Source of the DNA: an uncultured Bacteroidales bacterium
Lineage (GTDB): Bacteria; Bacteroidota; Bacteroidia; Bacteroidales; P3
Direction: 5' to 3'
NCBI GenBank assembly: GCA_900316515.1
Contig: ONDE01000021.1
Location: forward strand, 1 to 40,681
DNA length: 40,681 bases
Both the position numbers and the translations under genes were made by a program. The notes under the pieces were generated by a model. The model did no database searches. It was given only the letters and a program-made list of their open reading frames with translations, and was not told where the DNA came from. This document shows positions 16,743 through 25,054 of the stretch, in pieces (the stretch's first letter is position 1; each line of letters begins with the position of its first letter).

Positions 16743-17717
16743 TCAATTCATTATCGCCTCGTCCTCATCGTCGTCGTCGTCGTAGTCGCGCTGCGCTGCA
16801 GTGAGTCTCGGCTCACGGTCGGGACGCTTGCGCTCGGCTATCGTCTCGCCAACCACTATGCCCGTGGGCACCGCTATTATCGAGTAGCCGAGGAGCATCA
16901 CCAACACTGCCAGGAAACGACCGGCACCGGTCACCGGCGCCACATCGCCGTAGCCCACCGTAGTGATGGTCACCACAGCCCAATAGACACCGGTAAGAAC
17001 ACTGTCGAAACTCTGATTAACGTTACCCTCGAAACTGTACATCATGGTGCCGAGGATAACGGCGGCCACAAGCATGAACAGCATAAAGATAATAATCTTT
17101 ATAGCGCTGTTCTTCAAGGCCGACAGCAGGTGGTAGGCCTCTATCTGGAAACGGCTCATCTTGAAGATACGGAATATGCGCATCACCCTCAGCAACCGCA
17201 ACACCGTCAAGGCCTGCGTGGTGGGAATCAAAAGGCTCAGGTAGGCCGGGAAAATCGACAGGAAATCGATGATACCCCAGAACGAGAAGACATACTTCAA
17301 CGGATGCTTCAGACAATAGACGCGCAGGTAGTACTCGAAGGTGAACAGCAGCGTGAAGCCCCACTCCAGCACCTTGATGATCCACCAGCCCCACGACCGG
17401 TTGAGGCCGCTGGTCATCGTGCTCGTGGTGCCCAGCAGGCTGTCAACTATCAGCACCACAATATTGGCCACTATGGCCACCAGCAGCCACACGTCGAACT
17501 TCTTGCCAGCCGGCGTGTCGCTCTTGAAGATTATATCGAATATCTCGCGTTTCTTCAATCCACGGTACTTCTTGGGCATCAGCCACTCGAACAGTATCTT
17601 GTGCATCACGCGGTTGACGAACTTCGCCGTCCGACGTCCGTACTGCTTCCAGTTGACATTCCCCAACCGGTCACGCAGCCTGCCAAAAGCATTTGCTATC
17701 CTATCTTTCAGCTTCAT
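16743..17717 (-). CDS. Voltage-gated-type ion transporter / potassium channel
   Basis: A 324-residue inner membrane channel with six predicted helices in the voltage-gated cation channel pattern. S1 is about WLLVAIVANIVVLIVDSL, and an arginine-rich S4 reads LRLLRVMRIFRIFKM. The pore loop has the potassium selectivity filter TTVGYGD, followed by S6 (FLAVLVMLLGYSIIAVPTGIVVG). The C-terminus ends in an acidic run (DYDDDDDEDEAIMN). The N-terminus before S1 is basic and longer than usual (about 75 residues). The ATG at 17717 overlaps the M16 peptidase stop by 17 bases. Potassium is inferred from the filter; gating is not known. Confidence 0.9.
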   Translation of the reverse strand: MKLKDRIANAFGRLRDRLGNVNWKQYGRRTAKFVNRVMHKILFEWLMPKKYRGLKKREIFDIIFKSDTPAGKKFDVWLLVAIVANIVVLIVDSLLGTTSTMTSGLNRSWGWWIIKVLEWGFTLLFTFEYYLRVYCLKHPLKYVFSFWGIIDFLSIFPAYLSLLIPTTQALTVLRLLRVMRIFRIFKMSRFQIEAYHLLSALKNSAIKIIIFMLFMLVAAVILGTMMYSFEGNVNQSFDSVLTGVYWAVVTITTVGYGDVAPVTGAGRFLAVLVMLLGYSIIAVPTGIVVGETIAERKRPDREPRLTAAQRDYDDDDDEDEAIMN

Positions 17718-18957
17718 AGTAAAGAATATTCTCCTTCTGCGGCACAAACAGTTCCCGCGCCGTCTTTTGTATGTCGTCCGCCGTTATGCGGCGGTATTCC
17801 TCGGGCTCACGGTTCACCAGCTCGGTGTCGCCCATCCAGGTGTAATAACACAGTGCCTGCGCCCTGTCAGAAGCTTTATACTGGCTGTACACAAAGGTAT
17901 TCTCGTACTTGTTCTGCACCTTCTGCAGCTCGTAGCCCGACACCCCCTCTACGGCAAGCCTCTGCGCCTCTTCCCTCAAGGCCGACACAGCCTCCTCCAA
18001 GCCCACACCCTCGGCCACCTTGCCGCTCATCACCATCAGGCCGGGGCCGGCGTCGCCGCTGATGCAGGCGTCGGCCTCAACAAAAAGGCCACGTTCCCTC
18101 ACCAGCCGCTGGTGCAGACGGCTGCTCGTGCCGTTGCCCAGCAAGTCGCTTATCAGGTCGCAGATGCGGAAGCGCCGGTCGCCGTGGTCCCACATCGGCC
18201 ATGCCATATACACCATCGATGTCGGCACACGCCTCTTCACCCTGAACTCACGCCGCTCCCTCTGTTCCGGTTCCAACGGTAATCCATGCTCGCCCAGAAC
18301 ACCCTGCGCTCCCTGCACGCCCTGTGCCCCGAAGGCCTCGCACACCATCCGCAGCATCTCCTCGTGCTTCAAGGGTGCCGCAACGGCAACTATGGCGTTG
18401 TCCGGACGATAGTAGCGGTCGTGGAAGGCGCGCACGTCCTCCAACGTGGCTTCGCCGACGTGCCTTATGTCGGCCCCGATGGTTGCCCAGCGGTAGGGGT
18501 GCACCTTGTAGCACAGCGGCCGCAGCAGCAGCCACACGTCGCCGTAAGGTCGGTTCATATAGCGTTGGTTATACTCCTCGGTCACCACCTTCTGCTGCAC
18601 CTCGAGGGCCTTCTGGCTTATGTCGAGCCCCGTCATACGGTCGGCCTCGAGCATCAGGGCCGTAGCCAGCCCGTCCACAGGCACGGTGATGTAATAGTTC
18701 GTGAAGTCGCAGTTGGTATAGGCATTGTCGTCGCCACCCAACGAATTCACCACCCTGTCGAAGTCTGGCACGCGTTCGGTGCCGCCGAACATCAGGTGCT
18801 CAAACAAATGGGCGAAGCCGGTACGTTGCGGGTCCTCGTCGCGCGAGCCCACATTGTACAGCGTGTTCACCGTGGCCAGGGGCGTGTCCCAAACCTCGTG
18901 CGTCAACACCGTCAACCCATTGTCTAATATATGCTTCCTATATTCTACCATCGGCAT
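17701..18957 (-). CDS. M16 family zinc peptidase (pitrilysin-like)
   Basis: A 418-residue peptidase with the inverted zinc motif HLFEH (His50, Glu53, His54) and a third ligand around Glu128 (VVTEEYNQR), matching the HxxEH-x74-E spacing. The C-terminal half is the usual non-catalytic M16 repeat. No clear signal peptide is visible; the apparent extension upstream to 18999 is rejected because a promoter box lies within it. MPMVEYRK at 18957 is preferred, with MVEYRK at 18951 as an alternative. Many bacterial M16 proteins work as pairs; no partner is present here, so it may act alone or with one elsewhere. It heads the long reverse unit leading to lspA. Confidence 0.88.
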   Translation of the reverse strand: MPMVEYRKHILDNGLTVLTHEVWDTPLATVNTLYNVGSRDEDPQRTGFAHLFEHLMFGGTERVPDFDRVVNSLGGDDNAYTNCDFTNYYITVPVDGLATALMLEADRMTGLDISQKALEVQQKVVTEEYNQRYMNRPYGDVWLLLRPLCYKVHPYRWATIGADIRHVGEATLEDVRAFHDRYYRPDNAIVAVAAPLKHEEMLRMVCEAFGAQGVQGAQGVLGEHGLPLEPEQRERREFRVKRRVPTSMVYMAWPMWDHGDRRFRICDLISDLLGNGTSSRLHQRLVRERGLFVEADACISGDAGPGLMVMSGKVAEGVGLEEAVSALREEAQRLAVEGVSGYELQKVQNKYENTFVYSQYKASDRAQALCYYTWMGDTELVNREPEEYRRITADDIQKTARELFVPQKENILYYEAER

Positions 18958-18966
18958 AATAAAGTG

Positions 18967-18998
18967 CAAAGATACACAAAAAAAGTAACATACGCGCA
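18967..18998 (-). promoter_or_regulatory. Promoter of the M16 peptidase gene
   Basis: On the reverse strand TTTG (18998-18995) is followed after 20 bases by TATCTTTG (18974-18967), a good -33/-7 pair. The start codon lies only 9-16 bases beyond the -7 box, so the leader is very short or absent. Confidence 0.65.
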
Positions 18999-19011
18999 AA
19001 TATTTAAAAAA

Positions 19012-19113
19012 GCCGTTGGGAGTGAAGAGTTAAGAGTGAAGAATGAAGAATCGGCTGGCGCAGCCGCTGGGAGTGAAGAACTAAGAATGAAGAGTGAAGA
19101 ATCGGCTGGCGCG
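19012..19113. repeat. 51-base tandem duplication of GAGTGAAG repeats with a GC hairpin
   Basis: Two 51-base copies (19012-19062 and 19063-19113) match at 45 positions by eye, with the start of a possible third copy after them. Each copy has an A/G-rich half of 7-8 base units (agtgaag, agttaag, aatgaag) and a GC-rich half. Across the junction CGGCTG and CAGCCG (19052-19066) form a hairpin. The whole gap 18958-19278 between divergent genes holds this repeat, the M16 promoter on the left, and no gene; I see no clear promoter for the rightward gene. Confidence 0.8.
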
Positions 19114-19278
19114 GCCATGGCGGAGGCGCCGGAGTGACAACAGCGGCGACAACCTCTCACACAGCTAAAAGTGAAAGAGTAACAGCCATGTGCTGAGAGT
19201 TTTTTTTCGTCTATACGCAATATATCAGACTCTTTCGCGTTAAATAAGTTCAATTTATAAACACACCAATCATACACA

Positions 19279-21918
19279 ATGAAAAGGCATAACCTACTGA
19301 AAATACTGGCCTTTGTTGTCAGCATTATTCTTTCTGCATCCTACTGCGAAGCACAGCCCGGCGGTCCTGGCGGCCGGCCCGGCGGCGGATACCCAGGCGG
19401 CCGTCCCGGCGGACGCCCACCGATGGGCAACCGCGACTGGAACCAGATGGGCAACGACCAGAATGCCCAGCAAGTGAAAAAGAAGAAGAAAGTGAAGGAA
19501 GGCGACACCTTCAAGGTGGTGGGTTCGCTGCGCGATTCGGTGAGCGGCGAGTTCCTGGCTTTCGTCAACGTCGCCGTGCTCGACTCGGCCGACTCCACCT
19601 TCATCAAAGGTGCCGCCACCAATTTCGACGGCCTCTTCGAGATACAGGGCATCCCCGCCGGCGCCTACCTGCTGCGCATCACGGCCATAGGCTACCAGAA
19701 CCGCCTCGTGCCCTTCCGCGTGGATAACAACACCGCCCTCGGCACCCTCAAGGTCAAGCCCGGCGCCACAACCCTCGACGCCGTCGAAATCACCGCCGAG
19801 AAGCCCATCTACGCCATGGACGGCGAGAAGCTTATCTACAACGTCAGCGAAGACCCGTCGATACAGACAGGCACCACCGAAGACGCCCTGCAGAACGCCC
19901 CGGGCGTGGAGGTCGACGTGGAGGGCAACATCACGCTGCGCGGAGTGTCGAGCGTCGAGATATGGGTGAACGACAAGCCCTCGAAGCTCACCGAGGAGAA
20001 CCTGAAGACCTACCTGCAGACCTTGCCGGCCAACGCACTGGCACGCATCGAGACCATCACCAACCCCTCGGCCAAGTATGCCACCGACGCCGAGGCGGTG
20101 ATCAACATAGTCACCGAGGCGCACATCAAGAGCAACCAGTTCGTGAGCTTCGGCGTGAACGGCTCGAACCAGCCCTTCGTATCGCCGTGGGTGAGCTATA
20201 TGTGGGCCAAGGAGAAGTTGAGCTTCAACCTCTTTGCCAGCGGCCGCTACTCGAACCGCCAGAACGCCAGCGAGAGCTACGCCAAACGCTTCCGCGACCG
20301 CGAGCAGGACACCCTGACCTGGGACGACACCGTGGCACAGGGCAGCCACAACCGCAGCTACAGCGGCAACATCTTCATGAGCCTAAACTACGAGATCGAC
20401 TCGATGAGCGACATATCGGTCGACGGCGGCGGCTTCTACAACTACAACGGCAACGACCAGATACGCTCGATGCACCAGAACTACTACTTCTACGCCCCCG
20501 ACAGCATCTCGCCGATGACCGACTTCACCTACAGCAACAGCGGCAGCCAGTCGATGTTCGGCCACCTGGGCGCCGACTACACGAAGAAATTCGACAACGA
20601 GGGCCACAACCTGCGCATAGGCGTCAACACACGCCTCTCGCACAACGCCAGCGAGCAGTGGTACGACCGCCTCTACACCGTCTACACCGGCATGGACGAG
20701 CACCGCTACCTGCTTACCGACAACTACAACTACGGCGGCAGCCTCGACGTGCGCTACAACCGCCCCTATTCTAAGGACGGCGAGCTTAGCTACGGCCTGC
20801 GCGCCGACCACCAGCAGAGCAACAACGACTACCGCCGCTACAACGACAGCGAAGGCACGGTGGTCGACACCCTGCGCACCTACCACTTCAACGGCGCCGA
20901 GACAGGCATGAACGCCGACATCAACTGGACGCACCGCTGGGGCGGCTTCACGCTGAGCAGCGGCCTCGGCTACGGCCTCGGCCGCACCTACTACAGCTAC
21001 ACCGACAACCCCATGGCCGACGACAGCACCTACCTCACCCACTCGCTGCGCCCCTCCATCCACCTCACCTACCGCACCGAGAGCATGCACAACTTCAAGC
21101 TCAACTACTCGATGCGCATGTCGCACCCCGACGAGGAGAACCTCACCAGCTTCCGCATCTACGGCGACGAGAGCTACCGCACCGGTAACCCCGACGGCCT
21201 CAAGCCCGGCTACACCCACTCGATGGAGGCCGGCTGGCAGAAGTTCTTCGAGCGCTTCGGCAACCTCGGCATCGAGGGCTACGGACGCCTCTCGACCAAC
21301 GAGATAAGCTCGCTCACCGACGCCGAATACGACGATATACTTGAGCGCATCGTAAGCTACTCCATACCCTACAACATGGGCACCTCGTGGCGCTACGGCG
21401 CAAGCCTCAACATGACCTACCGCCCCACGGGCTTCTTCAACGTGCGCCTCTACGCCAACGTCTACGACTACGGCTACCGCATGGAATACGACCGCAAGGA
21501 CGAATTCGGCAACGTCACACACCAGATAGACCAACGCGACAAATGGTCGTGGAGCACCCGCATCAACATGTGGGCCAAGGTCTTCGACCAGTACCAGATA
21601 ACGATGTCCTTCAACTGGACCTCCCCCACCCTGAGCCTTATGAGCGAGAGCAAGGCCCGCTACTGGTTCAACATCGGTGCCCGCAGCGACTTCTTCAAGC
21701 GCAAGCTCTCCGTGTTCGTCAACATCCAGGACCTCTTCAACTGGGGCGCCCGCATCGGCTCCGGCTCCGAGAACACCAACCCCTACTACTGGAGCAGCAA
21801 CACCAACAAGATGCTGAACAGCAGATATATCAGCGCCGGCATCACCCTCCGCTTCGGCAAGATGGAACTCGAACGCAACGCAAAAGAGGGCGACAGCGAG
21901 TCTGGCGACACCCTGTAA
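19279..21918 (+). CDS. Outer membrane beta-barrel protein, TonB-dependent receptor-like
   Basis: An 879-residue outer membrane protein. A signal peptide (about 1-26) is followed by a Gly/Pro/Arg-rich segment (about 27-50, PGGPGGRPGGGYPGGRPGG) and a lysine run (KKKKKVKEGD). A CarboxypepD_reg-like domain follows (about 75-160, VVGSLRDSVSGEFLAFVNVAV), then a plug-like region (about 170-270, LQNAPGVEVDVEGNITLRGVSSVEIWVNDKPSKL) and a long barrel. The plug and barrel resemble the outer membrane beta-barrel family (OMP_b-brl_3) more than classic SusC; no partner lipoprotein is adjacent. The substrate is unknown. The low-complexity N-terminus should lie in the periplasm; its role is unclear. Confidence 0.88.
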   Translation: MKRHNLLKILAFVVSIILSASYCEAQPGGPGGRPGGGYPGGRPGGRPPMGNRDWNQMGNDQNAQQVKKKKKVKEGDTFKVVGSLRDSVSGEFLAFVNVAVLDSADSTFIKGAATNFDGLFEIQGIPAGAYLLRITAIGYQNRLVPFRVDNNTALGTLKVKPGATTLDAVEITAEKPIYAMDGEKLIYNVSEDPSIQTGTTEDALQNAPGVEVDVEGNITLRGVSSVEIWVNDKPSKLTEENLKTYLQTLPANALARIETITNPSAKYATDAEAVINIVTEAHIKSNQFVSFGVNGSNQPFVSPWVSYMWAKEKLSFNLFASGRYSNRQNASESYAKRFRDREQDTLTWDDTVAQGSHNRSYSGNIFMSLNYEIDSMSDISVDGGGFYNYNGNDQIRSMHQNYYFYAPDSISPMTDFTYSNSGSQSMFGHLGADYTKKFDNEGHNLRIGVNTRLSHNASEQWYDRLYTVYTGMDEHRYLLTDNYNYGGSLDVRYNRPYSKDGELSYGLRADHQQSNNDYRRYNDSEGTVVDTLRTYHFNGAETGMNADINWTHRWGGFTLSSGLGYGLGRTYYSYTDNPMADDSTYLTHSLRPSIHLTYRTESMHNFKLNYSMRMSHPDEENLTSFRIYGDESYRTGNPDGLKPGYTHSMEAGWQKFFERFGNLGIEGYGRLSTNEISSLTDAEYDDILERIVSYSIPYNMGTSWRYGASLNMTYRPTGFFNVRLYANVYDYGYRMEYDRKDEFGNVTHQIDQRDKWSWSTRINMWAKVFDQYQITMSFNWTSPTLSLMSESKARYWFNIGARSDFFKRKLSVFVNIQDLFNWGARIGSGSENTNPYYWSSNTNKMLNSRYISAGITLRFGKMELERNAKEGDSESGDTL

Positions 21919-21923
21919 GAGTT

Positions 21924-21995
21924 AAGAATTAAGAATTAAGAATTAAAATCTTTAAAATGCAAAGCACTGCAAATCAATTCTTAATTCTTAATTCT
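21924..21995. repeat. GAATTAA repeats forming a 20-base inverted repeat
   Basis: Left arm (21925-21944) and right arm (21976-21995) are perfect 20-base inverted copies of an aattaag repeat, separated by 31 bases. The element starts six bases after the barrel protein stop. As RNA it would form a long A-U hairpin; no run of U directly follows, so it is not a standard terminator. Confidence 0.8.
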
Positions 21996-22016
21996 GAATT
22001 TTTAATCAAAAAAAGT

Positions 22017-22047
22017 TTTGTCAGTTTGTAGAAAGTTAGTACTTTTG
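22017..22047 (+). promoter_or_regulatory. Promoter of tRNA-Gln
   Basis: TTTG at 22017-22020 and TACTTTTG at 22040-22047 are separated by 19 bases. The sequence TTTTGTCAGTTTG beginning at 22016 is shared exactly with the tRNA-Phe promoter. Confidence 0.75.
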
Positions 22048-22088
22048 CACCCGCTTTCGAGAGAAAAAGCGTGATAAAAAGATAAGAT

Positions 22089-22159
22089 TGTCCTATGGTG
22101 TAACGGTAGCACATCTGACTCTGGATCAGCTTGTCTTGGTTCGAATCCAGGTAGGACAA
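22089..22159 (+). tRNA. tRNA-Gln (CTG)
   Basis: A 71-base cloverleaf with acceptor TGTCCTA paired to TAGGACA (U1-A72 as in glutamine tRNAs). The anticodon loop is CTCTGGA with anticodon CTG, and the T arm CTTGG-TTCGAAT-CCAGG is intact. The anticodon stem has a mismatch at its outer pair. After the discriminator A the sequence is CAA, so CCA is not encoded, unlike the tRNA-Phe gene in this window. Confidence 0.9.
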
Positions 22160-22161
22160 CA

Positions 22162-22197
22162 AAAGAGCCCCGATTATTCAGGGCTCTTTCTGTTTTT
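22162..22197 (+). terminator. Terminator of tRNA-Gln
   Basis: Stem AAAGAGCCC (22162-22170) and GGGCTCTTT (22181-22189) with a ten-base loop, followed by CTGTTTTTG. A rho-independent terminator directly behind the tRNA. From here to 22374 I see no gene or recognisable element. Confidence 0.85.
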
Positions 22198-22374
22198 GTA
22201 ACCCACTATTCCATTCTTACAACCAATACTCAACGCCGGCTCTTCTGTTTTTGTGGGTCATAGAACCAGCATCCACCTGTGTCCATAACTTGTAGCGCCA
22301 AGCAATTATCTATCCGCCAATCTACTGAAAGACATTGGCTGTTGTCTATTATGTTGATAAATTGTGCGAGCGTA

Positions 22375-22407
22375 TTGTTAATAATTTATAAAAACGTCGT
22401 ATCTTTG
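22375..22407 (+). promoter_or_regulatory. Promoter of the acyltransferase-GH3 cassette
   Basis: TTG at 22375-22377 and TATCTTTG at 22400-22407 are 22 bases apart. The -7 box lies 20 bases before the ATG at 22428. It is the only promoter box I find ahead of the four-gene forward unit. Confidence 0.65.
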
Positions 22408-22427
22408 CATTTTGAAATTAGGAAAAT

Positions 22428-23300
22428 ATGTACGGTTATCTAGAGGTAAATGAGGGGGTATACATTCCCCGCGACCCCAAAAAGGAGTTCCCCACCGACG
22501 ATGCCCAGGCGCACCTGGTAGAGGTGAAGGCCCCCAGGGCCGGCGCACGCCAGTTCGCGTTCGACGAGACTTACCCATACCTCGACCGCTCGTTTGGCTA
22601 TTGGTTCAACCGCAACGTGCTGGGCATACCGTTCCTTTGGACGGTGATTTACCTGCGCAACCTGCTGCATTTCGGCCTCAAGATTGAAGGTCGCAAGAAT
22701 CTCAGAGCATGGCGCAAAGAGCTGAAGAAAGGCGCGGTGGCAGTGTGCAACCACGTTTACGAGTTCGACGCCGTGGCCGTGAAACAGGCTCTGTGCCCGT
22801 GGCGCCACATCTGGATACCGATGTACGCCAAGCACTTCAACGGCAGCCAATACTGGTTTGTGCGCTATGTGGGCGGCATACCGGTGCCCGAGAAACGCAG
22901 CGGCATGCGCAAGTTCGACGAGGCTTTCGACCACTATCACCGCAGCGGCCAGGACGTGCTGGTGTTTCCCGAAGCGGTGCGCTGGAACTGGTACACGCCC
23001 ATACGCCCCTTCCGCAAGGGCGCCTTCACCATGGCCTACCGCTGGGGCTGCCCCGTGGTGCCCATGGCCATAACCTACCGCCGGCGCAAAGGCCTCTACC
23101 GCCTCTTCGGCAAAAAAGATGTGCCTACGGTAACCATCCACGTGGGCGAACCCATCATGCCCGACAACACAAAGCCCCGTCGCGACGAGCTGGAACGCCT
23201 GCGCACCGAGGCACACCGCCGTATCGTGGAACTAGCCGGCATCAAGGTTAACCCCTGGGACGCCGTGCCCGACGACGAAAAAGGAAAAACCGAAAACTGA
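22428..23300 (+). CDS. PlsC-like lysophospholipid acyltransferase
   Basis: Predicted to transfer an acyl chain onto a lysophospholipid or similar alcohol at the inner membrane. The 290-residue product has acyltransferase block I as NHVYEFD (His109-x4-Asp114), a block II-like GGIPVPEKRSGMRKF, block III as FPEAVRWNW (180-188), and block IV VVPMAITYRR. Block III is FPEAVR instead of the common FPEGTR. The Glu that contacts phosphate is kept, but the Gly-Thr is not, so the acceptor may differ from lysophosphatidate. A hydrophobic segment (about 66-82) may be membrane associated. The N-terminal 50 residues are an extension without a recognised motif. It is 61 bases ahead of the first GH3 gene. Confidence 0.82.
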   Translation: MYGYLEVNEGVYIPRDPKKEFPTDDAQAHLVEVKAPRAGARQFAFDETYPYLDRSFGYWFNRNVLGIPFLWTVIYLRNLLHFGLKIEGRKNLRAWRKELKKGAVAVCNHVYEFDAVAVKQALCPWRHIWIPMYAKHFNGSQYWFVRYVGGIPVPEKRSGMRKFDEAFDHYHRSGQDVLVFPEAVRWNWYTPIRPFRKGAFTMAYRWGCPVVPMAITYRRRKGLYRLFGKKDVPTVTIHVGEPIMPDNTKPRRDELERLRTEAHRRIVELAGIKVNPWDAVPDDEKGKTEN

Positions 23301-23361
23301 AATGGAACACCACCATCTTCAAAAATAATATAACAGCAAAACAAATAATAAACACAATACT

Positions 23362-25053
23362 ATGAAGACAAGCAATATGATTGTGCCGAACCTGCTCCTC
23401 GGAATGGCAGGCGGCATCCAGTACCGCGCCCTGTTGAAGGCCACGAAGAACCCCCGCAAAGCCAGCGAAAAGACCCTGCGCGACATTCTGACCTACGCCA
23501 AGGACACCGTCTACGGAAAAGAACACAAGTTCGAATATATTCTGGAGGCTCAGGACGACACCGAGCTCTACAAACGCTACCGCGAAAACGTCCATGCCAA
23601 CGAGTACGAAGACCTGCGCCCCTATGTGGAACGCCACAAACACGGCGAGGCCGACATCCTCTTCCCCGGCAAGCCGGTGCTCTACGCCACCACCAGCGGC
23701 TCCACGGCCGAACCCAAATGGATCCCCATCACCGAACGCTACCTGAAGACCATCTACGGCAAGATGACCAAGGTGTGGCTCTACAACTTCATCCAGAACC
23801 GCCACAAGGTGTTCGCCGGCAAGATCCTCTCTATCGTCGGCAAGGTGGTCGAAGGCTACGCCCCCGACGGCACAGTGTACGGCTCGGTGAGCGGCGTGAC
23901 GCAGAGGGACTGCCCTGGCTTCGTCAAGAAACTCTACAGCAACCCGCAGTGCGTCTACAGCATCGCCGACTACACCGCCCGCTACTATGTGCTCATGCGC
24001 ATGGGCATCGAACAGGACATCACTCTCATCGTCACCGCCAACCCCTCGACCATCGTGGAGCTGCAGAACAACGTCAACCGCTACTACGACGAGTATGTGA
24101 ACGACATCGAGCACGGCACCCTCAAGGCCGACCTCGACATCGACCCCGAAATCCGCAAGGAACTCGAGGCTTGCCTCAAGCCCAACCCCAAACGCGCCGC
24201 CGAACTGCGCGCCCTCAAAAAACAGTACGGCAACGTGCTGCCCAAGCACTACTGGCCCAACCTGCAGATCCTCAACACCTGGAAGTGCGGCAACACCAAG
24301 GTATACCTCGACAAGTTCAAAGACTCGTTCCCCAAAGGTATGCTGCATCAGGAATTCGGCTACTTCGCCTCCGAATGCCGCTTCGGCCTCGTAATGGACG
24401 ACACCATCAACAGCGTGATGTTCCCTCACATGCACTACTACGAGTTTGTGAAGGAGGAGGAGATGGACAGCCCCAACCCCACCTTCTACCAGCTGCACGA
24501 ACTCGTGGAGGGCCAGCGCTACTGCCCATATGTGAGCACCTTCGCCGGCCTCTACCGCTACAACATGAACGACCTGCTCGAGGTGGGACCCAAATTCCGC
24601 AACACCCCCACCGTGCACATGATCCAGAAGACCCACGGCATCGTCACCATGACCGGCGAAAAACTCTACGAGCGCCAGTTCATCGAAGCCGTCCACAAGG
24701 CCGAGGAGGTGACAGGCCTCAAGACCCGCTTCTTCATCGGCTTCGCCGAACTGCCCGAAAGCCGCTACAACTTCTACTACGAGTTCGCCGACCTCAACAC
24801 CTCCCAAGAGCAGGCCGAACAGTTCACCAAGGCCGTCGACGCCGCTCTGATGGACATCAACATGGAGTACAAGGCCAAGCGCGAGTCGCTGCGCCTCAAG
24901 GACGCCGTCACCTACCGCCTGCAGTTCGAAAGCTTCGAGCACTTCAAGGAGCGCTGCATCAAGGAGGGCGCCCGCGACGGCCAGTTCAAACTCAACCTGC
25001 TCCTCCAGGACGAGGTGCGCCACGCCAAATTCAACGACCTGATTCTGAAATAG
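23362..25053 (+). CDS. GH3-family acyl-adenylating enzyme, copy 1
   Basis: A 563-residue member of the GH3 branch of the adenylate-forming (ANL-type) superfamily. Plant members activate a carboxylic acid with ATP and join it to an amino acid; bacterial members are mostly unstudied. Visible: the ATP-binding loop TTSGSTAEPKWIPIT (110-124), KVVEGYAPDG, QILNTWKCGNTKVYLDKF, FGYFASECRFGL, GLYRYNMNDLLEVG and TGEKLYERQFIEAV. The C-terminal cap (about 430-563) is present. No signal peptide is visible, so it is cytoplasmic. The acid and amine substrates are unknown. The second copy has the same length and is collinear throughout. The GH3 name is secure; any role in hormone chemistry would be unsupported. 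Confidence 0.88.
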   Translation: MKTSNMIVPNLLLGMAGGIQYRALLKATKNPRKASEKTLRDILTYAKDTVYGKEHKFEYILEAQDDTELYKRYRENVHANEYEDLRPYVERHKHGEADILFPGKPVLYATTSGSTAEPKWIPITERYLKTIYGKMTKVWLYNFIQNRHKVFAGKILSIVGKVVEGYAPDGTVYGSVSGVTQRDCPGFVKKLYSNPQCVYSIADYTARYYVLMRMGIEQDITLIVTANPSTIVELQNNVNRYYDEYVNDIEHGTLKADLDIDPEIRKELEACLKPNPKRAAELRALKKQYGNVLPKHYWPNLQILNTWKCGNTKVYLDKFKDSFPKGMLHQEFGYFASECRFGLVMDDTINSVMFPHMHYYEFVKEEEMDSPNPTFYQLHELVEGQRYCPYVSTFAGLYRYNMNDLLEVGPKFRNTPTVHMIQKTHGIVTMTGEKLYERQFIEAVHKAEEVTGLKTRFFIGFAELPESRYNFYYEFADLNTSQEQAEQFTKAVDAALMDINMEYKAKRESLRLKDAVTYRLQFESFEHFKERCIKEGARDGQFKLNLLLQDEVRHAKFNDLILK

Positions 25054-25054
25054 G

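Noticed and set aside
19012..19113. Possible CRISPR array
   Set aside because: The two copies are directly adjacent with no spacers between repeats, and no cas genes are nearby.
22181..22257. Direct repeat GGCTCTT-CTGTTTTTGT seen twice behind tRNA-Gln
   Set aside because: Probably a partial duplication of the terminator's right side; no left stem in the second copy, and too short to interpret. tRNA-adjacent integration was considered, but no integrase or tRNA 3' end copy is present.
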